In this document: in pieces, positions 12,478-23,037 of the stretch
Layout: the number at the start of each line of letters is the position of its first letter
Position numbering within the stretch: the stretch's first letter is position 1
From: Cryptomeria japonica
Taxonomy: Eukaryota; Streptophyta; Pinopsida; Cupressales; Cupressaceae
Direction of reading: 5' to 3'
Length of the DNA: 64,000 bases
Assembly: GCF_030272615.1 (NCBI RefSeq)
Contig: NC_081406.1
Coordinates: 401,030,939-401,094,938 of the forward strand
Translations under genes and position numbers: made by a program
The notes under the pieces: model-generated
The model's database searches: none
What the model was told of the DNA's origin: nothing
What the model saw: only the letters and a program-made list of their open reading frames with translations

Positions 12478-13290
12478 CTACATATCCTCATCAACTTTTA
12501 CATGCACACTCTCAATGACTCTTCTTAGTCTTTTGTTGTAGCATTTGTATCCCTTGATGTTAGATGAGTAACCAAGGAAGATTCCTTCATCACTCCTGGA
12601 GTCAAAACTTCCTAGACCATCCATATCTTTCTTGATAAAACACTTGCTTCCAAATACTTTGAAGTATTTGACTGATGGCTTCCGGTCATACCACAACTCA
12701 TAAGGTGTCATTCTGTTGTTTGTTCTTAATTGAACCTGGTTCAAAGTATATGCAGCAGTATGAGCAACTTCCTTCCAATATGTGTCTAACAAACTGGCCT
12801 CATTTAACATGGTTTTGGCCATCTCCTTAACTATCTTGTTCTTCTTTTCTACAACACCATTTTGTTGTGGTGTCCTCAGAGTTGAGTATTGCCTTCTAAT
12901 TCCATGTTTTTCACAATAGTCTTCAAATGCATTTGATGTAAACTCTCCACCCTAGTCTGATCTTAGGCATTTTAACCTGCACCCACTTTCTTTCTCCACC
13001 ATCTTCCTAAATATCTTGAATCTTTCAAATGCTTGTGACTTATCTTGCAGGAAGGTGACCCATGTCATTCTTGAGTAGTCATCAATAAAGAGCATAAAGT
13101 ATCTTTCTCCTACAAGTTCTCTTGTCCTAGTTGGACCACACAGATCTGTATGTACAATTTCAAGTGGTCTTGAGGTGTTGTACTCTTTTGTCCTAAAGCT
13201 CACCTTAGTTTTCTTACCTTTCACAAATTCATCACAAAATGTGCTTACCGGTTTGATGATGGGTGGAATATTACTCACACCCCTTTCTAC
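12478..13290 (-). pseudogene. C2 integrase (broken)
   Basis: Copia integrase core with HTDLCGPTRTRELV, DDYSRMTWVTF and LKCLRSD for the first two catalytic aspartates, then a stop in place of the next residue at about 12950-12956. The core continues with GGEFTSNAF and QQNGVVEKKNKIVKEM, which holds the catalytic glutamate. The C-terminal part (12822-12478) has VFGSKCFIKKDM and FLGYSSNIKGYKCYNK, a typical copia integrase end. It is preceded by the zinc-binding segment in a different frame. One stop and one frameshift inactivate it. Confidence 0.87.
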
Positions 13291-13760
13291 TTACTGTAAC
13301 TAGGTTATCAAAGTTTATGTGGCCTAATCTTCGGTGCCACAACCAACGTTCATCTACTTGTCCTAACATACATTGGGACTCATAGCATTCCTTTAGATTA
13401 TAAACATTTCCATTTGTTCTCTTTCCTTCTACTACAACTTGACCGGTACTATTTTTCTTTATCTGACAACTGGTTGAGTCAAAGGTGAATTTGCAACCTT
13501 TGTCACACATCTAACTCACACTCAACTGATTGTACTTAAGGCCTTCCACATACTATACATCATGTGCCTTCAATTTTCCATCAATACTTAGAGTGCCTTT
13601 TCCCTTTATTTTGATAGAAGAGTTGTCTCCAAACCTTACTAAACCACCATTCCAGTCTTCAAGTTTGATGAATTTCCTTTCTTCACCAGTCATGTGGTTT
13701 GAGCAACCACTATCTACAACCCATAGATTTTTCATTTCAGCATGTAAGGAAGTCTGTACT
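13271..13760 (-). pseudogene. C2 protease and GAG-pre-integrase
   Basis: The aspartic protease begins at NLWVVDSGCSNHMTG (about 13730-13685) with Asp-Ser-Gly intact, followed by FGDNSSIKIKGKGTL. The zinc-binding GAG-pre-integrase part carries WLWHRRLGHINFDN (about 13345-13300). Stops near 13556 and 13511 and a frameshift near 13280 break it. C3 has a close homologue at 30270-30700. Confidence 0.87.
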
Positions 13761-15950
13761 ATAAGACTTGATTATGCCTTTCCCTTTTCTTTCTCAACCC
13801 ATTCCGGTTTGGTTTCCTTCTTCTTGTCAGCTGCTATATTGTGCTCAGATTCAGTTATCAATTCTTGATCAAGATTTGTCTTCTTCTGCTTGATCTTCCA
13901 GTTTTTACACAACTTTTCTATGTGTCCAAACTCTTGACAGTTATAGCATTTTACATCTTCATATAAGGGAACATCCTAAAAATTATTTTGGGGTACTGGT
14001 TTATTCTTTCTACATTCAAAACTCTTATGACCATATCCATTGCACTGATAGCAGACAACATTCATATCACAGAGTGCATTAAATGGATTTCTACTTTCAT
14101 AACTCATAGAGGGCTTATTGATTAATCTACAGTCAGCCATTTTATGCCCAAATTTGTTACACTGATAACAATAACCATGAAAGTTTGAAACATACCGGTT
14201 AGGTTGCTTTGGTCCTAAATGGGACTGCCTCATCAAGGGTCTTCCCTTCATGTTGTTGAATCTGGTGAAACCTTCATGATCAACTCTTGCATTTCTCTTT
14301 CGATCTGCATGTTGATACAAGAAGTGTGGCCTCCAGTTCATTGTTGTATATCAATTTAAGTGGCAATTTCCAACAACATCTGCATATGTCTTTTTGTCGG
14401 TATCCTTGCCTATAGTGAATGTATTCTTTTCTTTACCTTCAAAAGAAGAGGTGAACTTTATTTCTTTTCCAGATTTATGTTTGTGGGTTTAACTTTGACC
14501 TACTTCAAAGCCTAAACCACCAGTGTCTTTGGATTGCTTCTGTTTGCTCAGCTTCTTGTCTAAGGCCTCGGTGTTGCCTTCATATTTGCTCCTTATTTTT
14601 ATTTCTTCCTTACTTTCTTCAAGCTCCTTTCTGAATTTCACTATCTCTACTTCCAACTATTGATGCTCTTTTTCCTTCTTTGTCAGATCAGAGGATGTAG
14701 CTTCACATATCTTCTTAGTTTGTTCCAGTTGTAATTTCCAGTTAGATATAACTTAACTAGACTCATCCAGGGATTGCTTCAAGAGATCTTGTTCATCTAC
14801 TGTAGAAAGCTTGACCTTTTTGAATTCTCTTCTTATCTTTCTCAATTCCTCAAGAGCATTGATAAGTTCACCTTCCAAGTCCACTTCAGCCTTAATATCC
14901 TCCTCTTCCTCATCTTCATCAACTGGTTCACCAAGTTCCATGAAGAGATTGACTTTTCTGTCATTCTCATGGTAGTCATCTTCTGATGCATTTTCTTCAT
15001 CTGATGTATCATCCTCAATAGTATATAGACTATTCTGATTCCAGTAGCCTCTCCTTCCTTGCTGATAGTCATTTTTTTCTCTATCTTTGCCAGCAGATTT
15101 TTTGAACTCTCTTGACTCATCTCCACCGGTTTCTTTATGAGGACAATTAGTAGCAAAGTGTCCGACCTTCCCACAGTTGAAACATTTAAGTGGTAGTTTT
15201 CCTTTATACTGACCAGATCCTCTTTTGAGCTTCCAGACAAATTTTTCTACTTCTGCATCAGAATCTTCACTTGATTCTTTATGAGTAGCTGCTTCTTTCC
15301 CCTTTTTGGTGATGTTGAATGCTACTTCTTTCCTTAAGGAAGTTTCACCGATTGTTCTCATCTCATAGGTTGTAAGTGAGCCAAATAACTCATCCATTAT
15401 GGTCTTTATGTCCTTGGCTTCTTCTATGACAGACACCTTAGTATCATACTTGGGTGTGAGAGATCTAAGTACCTTCTTGACAAGTCTCATATGCAATATC
15501 TTTACCAAGTCCTCTGATGGTGTTCACAGTTTCATCAAATTTGTGAGGATAGTCTGCAACCTTTTCATCATCTTTCATCTTGATGCTTTCAAGTTGGCCC
15601 CTTAGTGCTTGCAACTTGGCCTCTTTCAATTTTGCATCTCCTTCAAACAACCTCTGCAATTTATCCCATCTCCTTTGTTGAAACATAGTGCATGACTTTG
15701 ACAAACTCATTATCACACAACCCACTCAAGATAGCATTTTTGGCCTTTGCATTATTTTCATATTCCTTTTTGGCATTTGGAACAGTGGGAGGAGCACTAG
15801 GAACAACATAACTATTCTTGATAGACAGCCACACATCAAAACCCAGAGAGGAAATGCAGGTCTCCTTTTTTCTTCTCCAGAAGACATAATTAGAACCGTA
15901 AAACATGGGGGTTTTTGAGGAAGCAAACTCATTTCTTGCCAATGTGTTCA
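13761..15950 (-). pseudogene. C2 gag (UBN2-type, three zinc knuckles; broken)
   Basis: Gag forms the particle and packages RNA. The N-terminal part (about 15940-15465) has FYGSNYVFWRRKKETCISSL and LRGQLESIKMKDDEKVADY, matching the UBN2 gag family and the C3 gag. Then come EEAKDIKTIMDELFGSLTTY and a first zinc knuckle CFNCGKVGHFATNC (about 15185-15145), an acidic Glu/Asp-rich linker (15020-14880) and a coiled-coil region. Two more knuckles, CYQCNKFGHKMADC and CYQCNGYGHKSFEC, lie at 14170-14010. Frameshifts near 15665 and 15500 and several stops (for example about 14752 and 14490) break it. Confidence 0.87.
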
Positions 15951-15960
15951 AAAATTCCAA

Positions 15961-15997
15961 AATCTGCCCAAGTTTTAATGATAACCGGGAACCTAGT
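15961..15997 (-). other. C2 leader start with deleted primer-binding site
   Basis: In Sireviruses the 5' LTR is followed by a tRNA-Met-complementary site such as TGGTATCAGAGC and then CCTAGGTTCCC. Here the LTR terminus is followed on the minus strand by ACTAGGTTCCCGG, so roughly 13-14 nt holding the primer site are missing. C3 keeps the intact order at 24412-24440. Confidence 0.75.
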
Positions 15998-17658
15998 TGT
16001 TGAACATAGAGTACCACTGAGAGGGGGGTGAATCAGTGGTTCCTAAACTTTTTGACTTTCAAAGCAACTTTAGAATACCAGTTAACCACTTAGGTACTAA
16101 ACAATCAAACTAGTAAAGCAAGAAGGAAAGCCAAAGAGATCAATCACACAAATGAAACTCACAACACAAGATGTATGAGGAAAACCCAATGTGGGGAAAA
16201 CCTCAGTGAGAAACGTTATTGGAGATTACTGCTCCAATCTAGCCTCATAGGTAAAATGTTGAATTACAAATATTTAGGGCACCAACCCAAGGATCACCAA
16301 CCCCTTGGCACCAACCCAAGGAGCACCAACCCCTTCTAATTTAGGGCACCAACCCAAGGAGCACCAACCCCTGCACCAAGCTCCAACTTGGCGATGCATA
16401 TTGAAAATACTTATTGTTGCAAATGAATTCTGCAACTCTTGATTAAATATCCTATTGTCAGTTGACACTCGTTTCTCCTCCTCTGAATCTCACACTATCG
16501 GTTGTGAGATTACTCTCTCTGATTCTTGGCCTTTGTTATCTCTCTATCTCTCTCACAATCTCACAACACACTGCGTCACACTTGGATGTTGTATGCTCTA
16601 CCACACCTTGTCAATTTTGCTTAACTATGAAACTATGGTTATACCGGTACTTAATCACTAGCGGTTAAACCCTCTTGCCAGTTTGCTTGCTCACTTACTC
16701 TACAACTTTCTTAGAATAAGTTCTAAGTCTAACAATTCTTCTTTTCACTTAATCTCTCTTTTCTCTTCTTCTTCTCTGCAACATCATCTTGCTCTGTCTT
16801 GAGCTCATATATTTATCGTCATGATTTCCCACCAAGAATTGATTCAAACATTGAGTGGTTAGGGTTTCCTTTACCTGACACAATCTTCATGAGATCTGAT
16901 CCAGCTTGTCTTGGATCGATCACCAGTACTCTAGGGATGCATCTATACGAGGTTTTCATTATTCAATACATACTTTCTAAAGATAGAAATCATGTATAGT
17001 ATTTCCTGCCTTGAAACATGTCGGCTCATAAAACACTTCAGCTATTTCCTTTTCAAGGTCTTCTTGCAATCCAATTTCCTTTGCATTGATCCAGGCGCCA
17101 ACTACTCCTTGATCTTCCTCTGTCATTCTTTCTTCCTCGAGCTGCATTAGTCAGTTACAATCTCATGATTTGTGGCTATTTCATTTATGTTGACTAGCTG
17201 TTTCACCAACCATGTCAATGGTGGCTTTACCAATCTTTGCATATTTGCCACCTCGGCTCCACATGGCATCATCATGGTCAATCACTCAACTCACCGACAC
17301 ACAGTCGGTTCATACTTGAATATTCAGCAAACACATACTGGTACACACATTTACTAGTGAGATCTTCTTCTTTTGCTAATCCAACAGTGCACACTATACC
17401 AGTAACACATCTTCACCTTCAGTGGTTTGTGATATCTTTAACATTCTGCCTCTTCATCATAAATAGGAAGGCAATGTCTAGTCCGGTTTATTTCTCTATC
17501 GGTTGTTGCTCAACATGTTAATTAACACACACACAACCTTCATCCCGGTTTATGTGTTACAGGTAAGCCTTCTTCTGTCTACTCACTCTCATGTGAATTG
17601 CCACTCTTTCTTTCTTATCAGTTGACATCAATGGCAACTTAATGCCAAAATGCCAACA
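15998..17658 (-). repeat. C2 5' LTR
   Basis: Same ends as 8968-10559 (TGTTGAACATAG ... ATGCCAACA). About 1661 bp, the extra length coming mainly from a CACCAACCCAAGGAG repeat expansion at 16279-16376. The stem ACCACT/AGTGGT with a G-rich loop (+ strand) lies at 16013-16040. Confidence 0.9.
16279..16376. repeat. Short tandem repeat CACCAACCCAAGGAG in the C2 5' LTR
   Basis: Several degenerate copies of GCACCAACCCAAGGAGCACC. The sister LTR has one short copy near 9250. The reverse complement of the same unit (GGTGCTCCTTGGGTTGGTGC) occurs in the C3 LTR at about 24253-24347. Confidence 0.8.
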
Positions 17659-18262
17659 AGTGCCAGTAAATACAAAAGAAGTATGGATTGAAAGGGAACC
17701 TAGGTCACCTCATAATATTGAATATCCAAATATTGACCCTATGGTGAGTTTCTGTGATACAAAGGTGGGCAATTTCATTGTGCAGATCACGAAACCGGAA
17801 TTGTAGAACAATGATCCAATTGTGAGTCACACTCGGAAATATCCTGGGTGGTATGTAGTAAACAAGGTAATGAAGATGGCGTAATATTTGTCTCTTGTGA
17901 AGAAAAACATTCAGGTATTCTTTCTTATTATCTTTTGAGTGCACCAATAATGTTGCAGAATATGAGGTCTTCAATTCTTTTGTTGAAAACAGTGATAGAA
18001 AGGATATGGTCTTTGGGAAAGAAGTGGTGCAATTAAAAATAAAAAAATCCCTAGGGGACTAATTTCCTTGGAAAGAGTTTTTGATGGAAATGACGCCCCA
18101 ACTAAAACTATGACAATAGAAAAGGATAATCTGAAAGAAATAAATCTAAGAACTAGACACTCTCAGAAAAAGGTATACATTGGGAAAAATATATCACCCA
18201 AGGTTAGAGATATGTTGAAAGCCTTATTAAGAAAATACCACATGTGTTTGCATGGTCCTATG
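17659..18262 (+). pseudogene. G1 archaeal-type RNase H and RT linker, right of the C2 insertion
   Basis: Continues the G1 polyprotein after C2. The end of the protease tail comes first, then a decayed archaeal-type RNase H (CSKQGNEDGVIFVSCEEKH near 17850-17910, then NNVAEYEVF near 17950-17975 in another frame). A gap follows where the second half of that domain should be, then the spacer (FGKEVVQLK, LERVFDGNDA) and the start of the RT region (VYIGKNISPKVRDML, up to about 18255). Frame changes occur near 17870, 17945 and 18040. It stops abruptly at the LTR starting 18263. Confidence 0.8.
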
Positions 18263-18605
18263 TGTTGCAATCAAGAAACACTAAGAGGGGGGGGGGGGGT
18301 GCATCAGTGTTCTACCAGTAAATAAATTTTCAAACCTATTCTCAAACCACCAGAAGAAAATGCAAGATAGTAAAATGCAGGAACACAAGATAATCAAAAT
18401 CATAACACCGGGATTTTTACGCGGAAACCCGGAAAGGGAAAAACCATAGTGGGATTGGAACCCACAATATTCATATACTATGATTAGGAGTATATAAATA
18501 TTAAAAAAGAGGAGTGCACTTGCATTTAGGCACACTACCTAGAACCAAAGGTTCAATTATAATATGGAAGTCTCACTGACTTACAGATCATTTAAAATGA
18601 TAACT
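18263..18605 (-). repeat. Truncated Sirevirus-type LTR
   Basis: Starts TGTTGCAATCAAG after the broken G1 RT. It carries the AACACT/AGTGTT stem around a G run (18277-18311) and LTR-like AT-rich sequence with TATAAATATT near 18494. Nothing like an internal region follows; by about 18610 the sequence reads as gypsy gag, so only the 3'-terminal part of a minus-strand LTR is present. The right limit is approximate. Confidence 0.65.
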
Positions 18606-18609
18606 ATTG

Positions 18610-19982
18610 AGAAGCAAGTGTCCCAAAACACTAAGTCCAATCAAGCCCCTTATCAGCATGACTAGCAAAATAGGTATCCTTAGCAAGCTGACCCTCAAGG
18701 TCAAAGAAGAAATTATAATGCAAGGCCAAACCTCCCCTATAATCCAAACACTACTAGCACATCCAGGGAGATTGTCCCTACTCAGAACAACATGAAATCA
18801 AATTATGATTGGTGTTATCCTTGCAACCAACCTCATAGTCAGACCACTTGTTTTAATGTATGCTACAACAAGCACTCATGGATCAAAATAACACTGTTGT
18901 CTTACAAGATAATACTTATGGAACTCATGAATAACAAGGTTCTCATTCTGAACAAGGCCCAGATGTCACCTTGGTTAATTGGCAAAGTGAGGAATTTTGT
19001 GGAGTGAATCAACCACAAGCTCATAATTAGTCCTACACTTCTATTGTAGTGAATACAAGGTCCAAAAAGAGGGCCATTGGTGTAGGAAAACAAGCTAATA
19101 AAGTCACCAATCAGGCTTCTACAAGCCAACAAGCATCACTTGGACCCCAACCTACTCAGAATACACAAATTCTACCAAGAGGAAAACCAATGGTCAACAA
19201 GGATCAACCAAGAGGCCAACTACAAATAGCATAAGTTCATGAAGATTCTTCTCTTAAAAAGGGAAAACAGAAGGTTAGTACAAGTTAATTTAATATTTTG
19301 GATCAATTGAAGAAGACACATGTCAATGTCTCAATGTGGGATTCTTTAGCTCTTCTAGGGAAAAAGGATTTGCTACAAAGTGCCTTGTCTAACTTCTCTT
19401 TGTCACAAGAGCCTTCTACGGAGTATCCTAAAGTTGTCTTATCTAATACCCCTTAAGAATAGAAAAATGAACAACCAACTCAAAAGGTTAAACCCCCTCC
19501 ATTCTCTCTAACTTTGATCATAGGCCAACACCTAGTGCATAATTGTATGATTGATTCTGGTGCAATCAATTTTGTCATGCCAAAGAAGATAGTTGATAGG
19601 TTGGGTTTGACATATGAGCCTCTTTCAAAATGGGTAATCTAATTAGATGGGACATTAGTAAAAACAATAGGCATGATTAAAAATTTGGGTCTCACATTAC
19701 ATGCCTGTCCAAATTTCTCAATTCCACAGGATATCTACATCATAGATCTTCCACCTCACTTTGCCTTATGCTTGTCTAGAGATTTCACAACTAAGTTGGG
19801 AGGGTATTTGTCTTCTGATTGGTCATAGATGTTCTTCAAAACAATATATGGTACCAAAGTGACCATAAAATTAGAAATGTTGGCCAATGATCATATAGAA
19901 CCATATGTTCCAAGTATAGTTAATGCAAATTTGTCCATACAAGAACCTGATGAACAACCCAATATCCAAGCACCCCAATAGA
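18610..19982 (+). pseudogene. G2 gag zinc knuckle and protease (broken)
   Basis: The gag end has a Pro/Asn/Gln-rich linker (18620-18790) and a zinc-finger-like WCYPCNQPHSQTTC at about 18812-18853, similar to WCGVCNLPHIAEQC in G3. A basic linker with NTRSKKRAIGVGKQ follows at 19050-19090. The protease is at 19500-19840: NCMIDSGAINFVMPKKIV with Asp-Ser-Gly intact, then GMIKNLGLTLHACPNF and LPPHFALCLSRDF. Stops at about 19008, 19641, 19827 and 19981 and at least one frame change break it. Confidence 0.8.
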
Positions 19983-20159
19983 AGGAATACCTAATGTAGT
20001 ATGGATGAATGGGAAGTTGAGAATGATGAATAAGATCCATTCAAGCATATGGAAGAGTTAGAACTTGGTGTGTACATGATTCATGAAGATGGTATTGTTG
20101 TCCCTAATCTTAAAAAAGATGACAAACAACAGTCCAATCAGTAGTGTGATCAACAAAGC

Positions 20160-20587
20160 AGTGAATTGTGGCAACTTTACTTTGATGGCTCAAGGAGAAA
20201 AGTTGGTTCTAGAGGTGGTGCTATGTTAATCTCTGCTGAAGGTAAGAGATACTATTCAACCTTTAGATTCTCTTTAAGATATACTAATAATACAACAAAT
20301 ATGAATCACTTGCACATGGATTAGAATGGGCTAGAAAGAAAAATGTTAAGTGTTTGCATGTATTTGGGGATAGTGAATTGGTGGTTAATCAAGTAATAAA
20401 CATCAATTTGACTAATAATGATATCCTTAAAATATATAAGAAACAAGTATGGTATTTAATTGAAGAGTTAGATGGTTTTGATCTATTGTCCATGCCTAGA
20501 AATCAAAATAAAGAAGCAGATAGATTGGCTACTTTGGGTGCTCAATTTGATGTCCCATATGAGGTAAAAAATGTTGAAGTACAATAG
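20160..20587 (+). pseudogene. G2 archaeal-type RNase H (one frameshift)
   Basis: Second RNase H of the element, placed before RT. LWQLYFDGSRRKVGSRGG gives the first catalytic Asp, VFGDSELVVNQ the third acidic position and NKEADRLATLGAQ the last. The glutamate segment (TNNTT, then tyrosine-glutamate) is hit by a one-base loss near 20303 that shifts the frame, so the ORF restarts at 20354. The same fold and motifs occur in G3 at 51139-51591. This family is known from Tat-type gypsy elements. Confidence 0.82.
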
Positions 20588-20713
20588 TATGTCAAAGTGG
20601 TTGTTAGGCCTTAAATTATAGATAATAGTGTTAATTGGAAAGTCTTTGATTCAGATGAACAAATTATTAACTTTCTTATTTAAGAGGCTGAATTTGCAGC
20701 TGGTAATCAATAT

Positions 20714-22289
20714 ATGTTTGGGAAGCAATTTGAGAATCAGATTCTTCAATTGAAGAGTAACAAGCTGCCAAAAGGATTGGTAACCCTTGAGTCAATCTTT
20801 AAGACTAATGTTAGGGTTAGGAAGGAAAAAGGTAACATGTTAGTAAAAGAAGAGCACTATGAACCGATTGAAATATTCAAAGATAAGTTATTGAATCTTG
20901 GCAAGGTATGTGCAGATGAAGAGAAGTATGCTTTTTTTTTCTTTGTCAAGAGTTAAATGATGTTTTTGCATGGGAGTATGAAGATTTGAAGGGATTTAAT
21001 CCTCAATTATCCCAACATACCATAGAGTTGGAAGAAAATGCAAAACCTATGAGGCAAAAGGAAAGGCCACTCAATCCAAAGCTTGAGCATCTCATGAAGA
21101 CAAAACTAAACAAGATGATCCAAGATAATATCATCTTTCCTATAAAGCATACATCTTGGGTTTCAAATTTAGTTCCTATAAGAAAGAATAATGGTGAACT
21201 TAGTCTCTGTGTAAACTTTAGAGATCTTAATAGGGACTCTCTCACAGATCATTACCCTCTACCCTCAATGGAGAAAATCTTACAAGTAGTTTAGGTTCAT
21301 ATAGGTTTTCACTACTTGATGGTTATTCTGGTTATAATCAGATTCTAGTAAAAGAGGATGACCAATTTAAGACAACCTTTACTAAAACATGGGGAACAAT
21401 GGCATATAGAAAAATGTCTTTTGGTTTGTCTAATGTAGTAGCAACATTTTAGATGGCAATGGATATGGCTTTCAAAGGTCTTATAAATAAATTTGTTTTG
21501 GTTTATCTTGGTGATATAACTATATTTTCAAATAATGGAGAAGAACACTTTGGTCACTTAAGGCAGATTTTTGAAAGGTGTAGAGAATATGGATTATCTC
21601 TAAATCCTAAGAAATGCATCTTTGTTGTCCATGAGGGTAAGTTGTTGGGTTATATTATCTCCAAACATGGCATAGCCATTTATCCATAAAGAGTAAGCAT
21701 TATTTTAGCTTTACCTTTACTTGCACATAAGAAGGGTCTTCAAATATTTATAGGTAGAATCAATTTTGTAAGGAGATTCATCCCTAACATAGTAGTTCTT
21801 ATGAAGCCTTTGACTAGCATACTTAAAAAGAATATCACTTTTATCTAGTCTAAAGAAGCTAAAAGTAAATTTGAAGAGATTAAGAGTGTCATAGAATCAA
21901 CTCCTACCTTGATTAATCTAGACATTGTAAAGGATTTTATATTATATTCTTTTGGTACTTTTGACACCATTTCAACTATGTTGGTCCAACATAATGATGA
22001 AAGACTGGAACAACCACTAGCTTTCTTCAGCCAAGGCCTAGAAGGGTATGAACAAAATTATTCTTTGGTTGAGAAACATGCATTAGCAATCATTAGGAGT
22101 CTAAAGAAATTTAGACACATGCTTTCAAATAACAAAATTCACCTAATGGTTGCTCATCCTAGTATAAAAGAATTTTTGTTGAATAAAGATCTTAATTACA
22201 AAAGAGATGGTTGGATCATGAAAGTGATGGAGTATGATGTTAATATCAAGGTGAACAAGTTGATAAGAGGTAAGGGACTATGTGAATAA
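20714..22289 (+). pseudogene. G2 reverse transcriptase and gypsy RNase H (catalytically dead)
   Basis: The spacer MFGKQFENQILQLK is followed by RT with MRQKERPLNPK, WVSNLVPIRKNNG, LCVNFRDLN and DHYPLPSME. In another frame come LLDGYSGYNQI, FKTTFTKTWGTMAYRKMSFG and LVYLGDITIFS (about 21495-21530). The catalytic box should read Y-x-D-D; here the first Asp is Gly. Next are HFGHLRQIFERCREYGLSLN and the thumb. RNase H lies at about 21909-22190 (QPLAFFSQGLEGYEQNYS, EKHALAI). Stops at about 20954, 21291, 21451, 21687 and 21847 add to the damage. Confidence 0.85.
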
Positions 22290-23037
22290 CTTGATGGTCA
22301 CACAGAAAACAATGAATAAGAGTTTGAAGAAGCTATCATAATTCATGAAGATGAAGGACAAGCAGTTGTAGGAGCACCTCTTACAAGTTGGGTGCATGAA
22401 ATGATGAATTATTTTTAGACTGGTGAGTGTCCTAAGGGTTTGAACAATGCTAAGAGAAGGTACTTTAGACTTCAAGCAATCCCTTATGCTATTTTGGTTA
22501 TAATTTTGTTTAGAAAAGATTTTAATGGTGTATTCTTGAGATGCATAGTTTTAGATCAGATTGATAGAATATTAGAAGAATTCCATGATGGACCAGTTGG
22601 TGGTCATTTCACACCAAGGACTACAACTCTAAAAATCATGAAAGATGGGTAATTTTGACTTGATTTACATAAAGATGCTTATGCTGGGGTAAAAAGGTGT
22701 AGAAAGTGTGCAAATTTTGTAGGCAAACAAAGGTTAGCAGCCTTACCCTTGCAATCTATTCAGGTTGAACAACCATTCATGAAGTGGGGCCTTGATTTTA
22801 TTGGGGTCATCAATCCATCTTAAAGTTCAAGGCACAAATGGATCCTAACAACCACTGGTTACTTTACCAAGTGGACTGAAGGTGTGGCTTTGAAAGAAGC
22901 AAATGAAAGTGTAGTTCTAAGTTTCTATTAGGACTTGGTAACAAGGTTTGGAGTTCTTGATTCTATTATCTTAGATAATGCATTAGTATTTGTAGGACTT
23001 AGAATAATTGAATGCCCTACTAATAATAACATATTTT
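22290..23037 (+). pseudogene. G2 integrase, cut by the C3 LTR
   Basis: Gypsy integrase with the HHCC zinc region (EEFHDGPVGGHF, then RCRKCANF) and the core: WGLDFIGVI gives the first Asp and ILDNALVF the second, followed by frame decay. Stops occur at about 22651, 22821 and 22930. The coding sequence ends where the C3 LTR starts at 23038, so the catalytic glutamate and C-terminus are not present. The other half of G2 is not in the window. Confidence 0.8.

Larger units (their letters stand above)
8968..17658 (-). mobile_element. C2: complete Sirevirus-type copia element, minus strand, inserted in G1
   Basis: Two LTRs (8968-10559 and 15998-17658) enclose gag, protease, integrase, RT and RNase H read from high to low coordinates. 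Target-site duplication: AGTGT (8963-8967) on the left and AGTGC (17659-17663) on the right, one base apart. Removing the element and one duplicate restores the gypsy reading frame, which confirms a clean insertion. The coding region is broken many times and the primer-binding site is gone. Confidence 0.92.
18606..23037 (+). mobile_element. G2: Ty3/gypsy element without LTRs, cut by C3
   Basis: Gag zinc region, protease, archaeal-type RNase H, RT, gypsy RNase H and integrase follow in that order on the + strand. The integrase after RT makes it Ty3/gypsy. It is truncated on both sides: by the LTR fragment ending near 18605 and by the C3 LTR at 23038. Stops are frequent throughout, suggesting an older copy than G3. 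Confidence 0.85.

Noticed and set aside
18287-18299. Run of 13 G as a quadruplex element
   Set aside because: A single G run, not four tracts. It is better explained as the loop of the shared LTR stem and is prone to length error.
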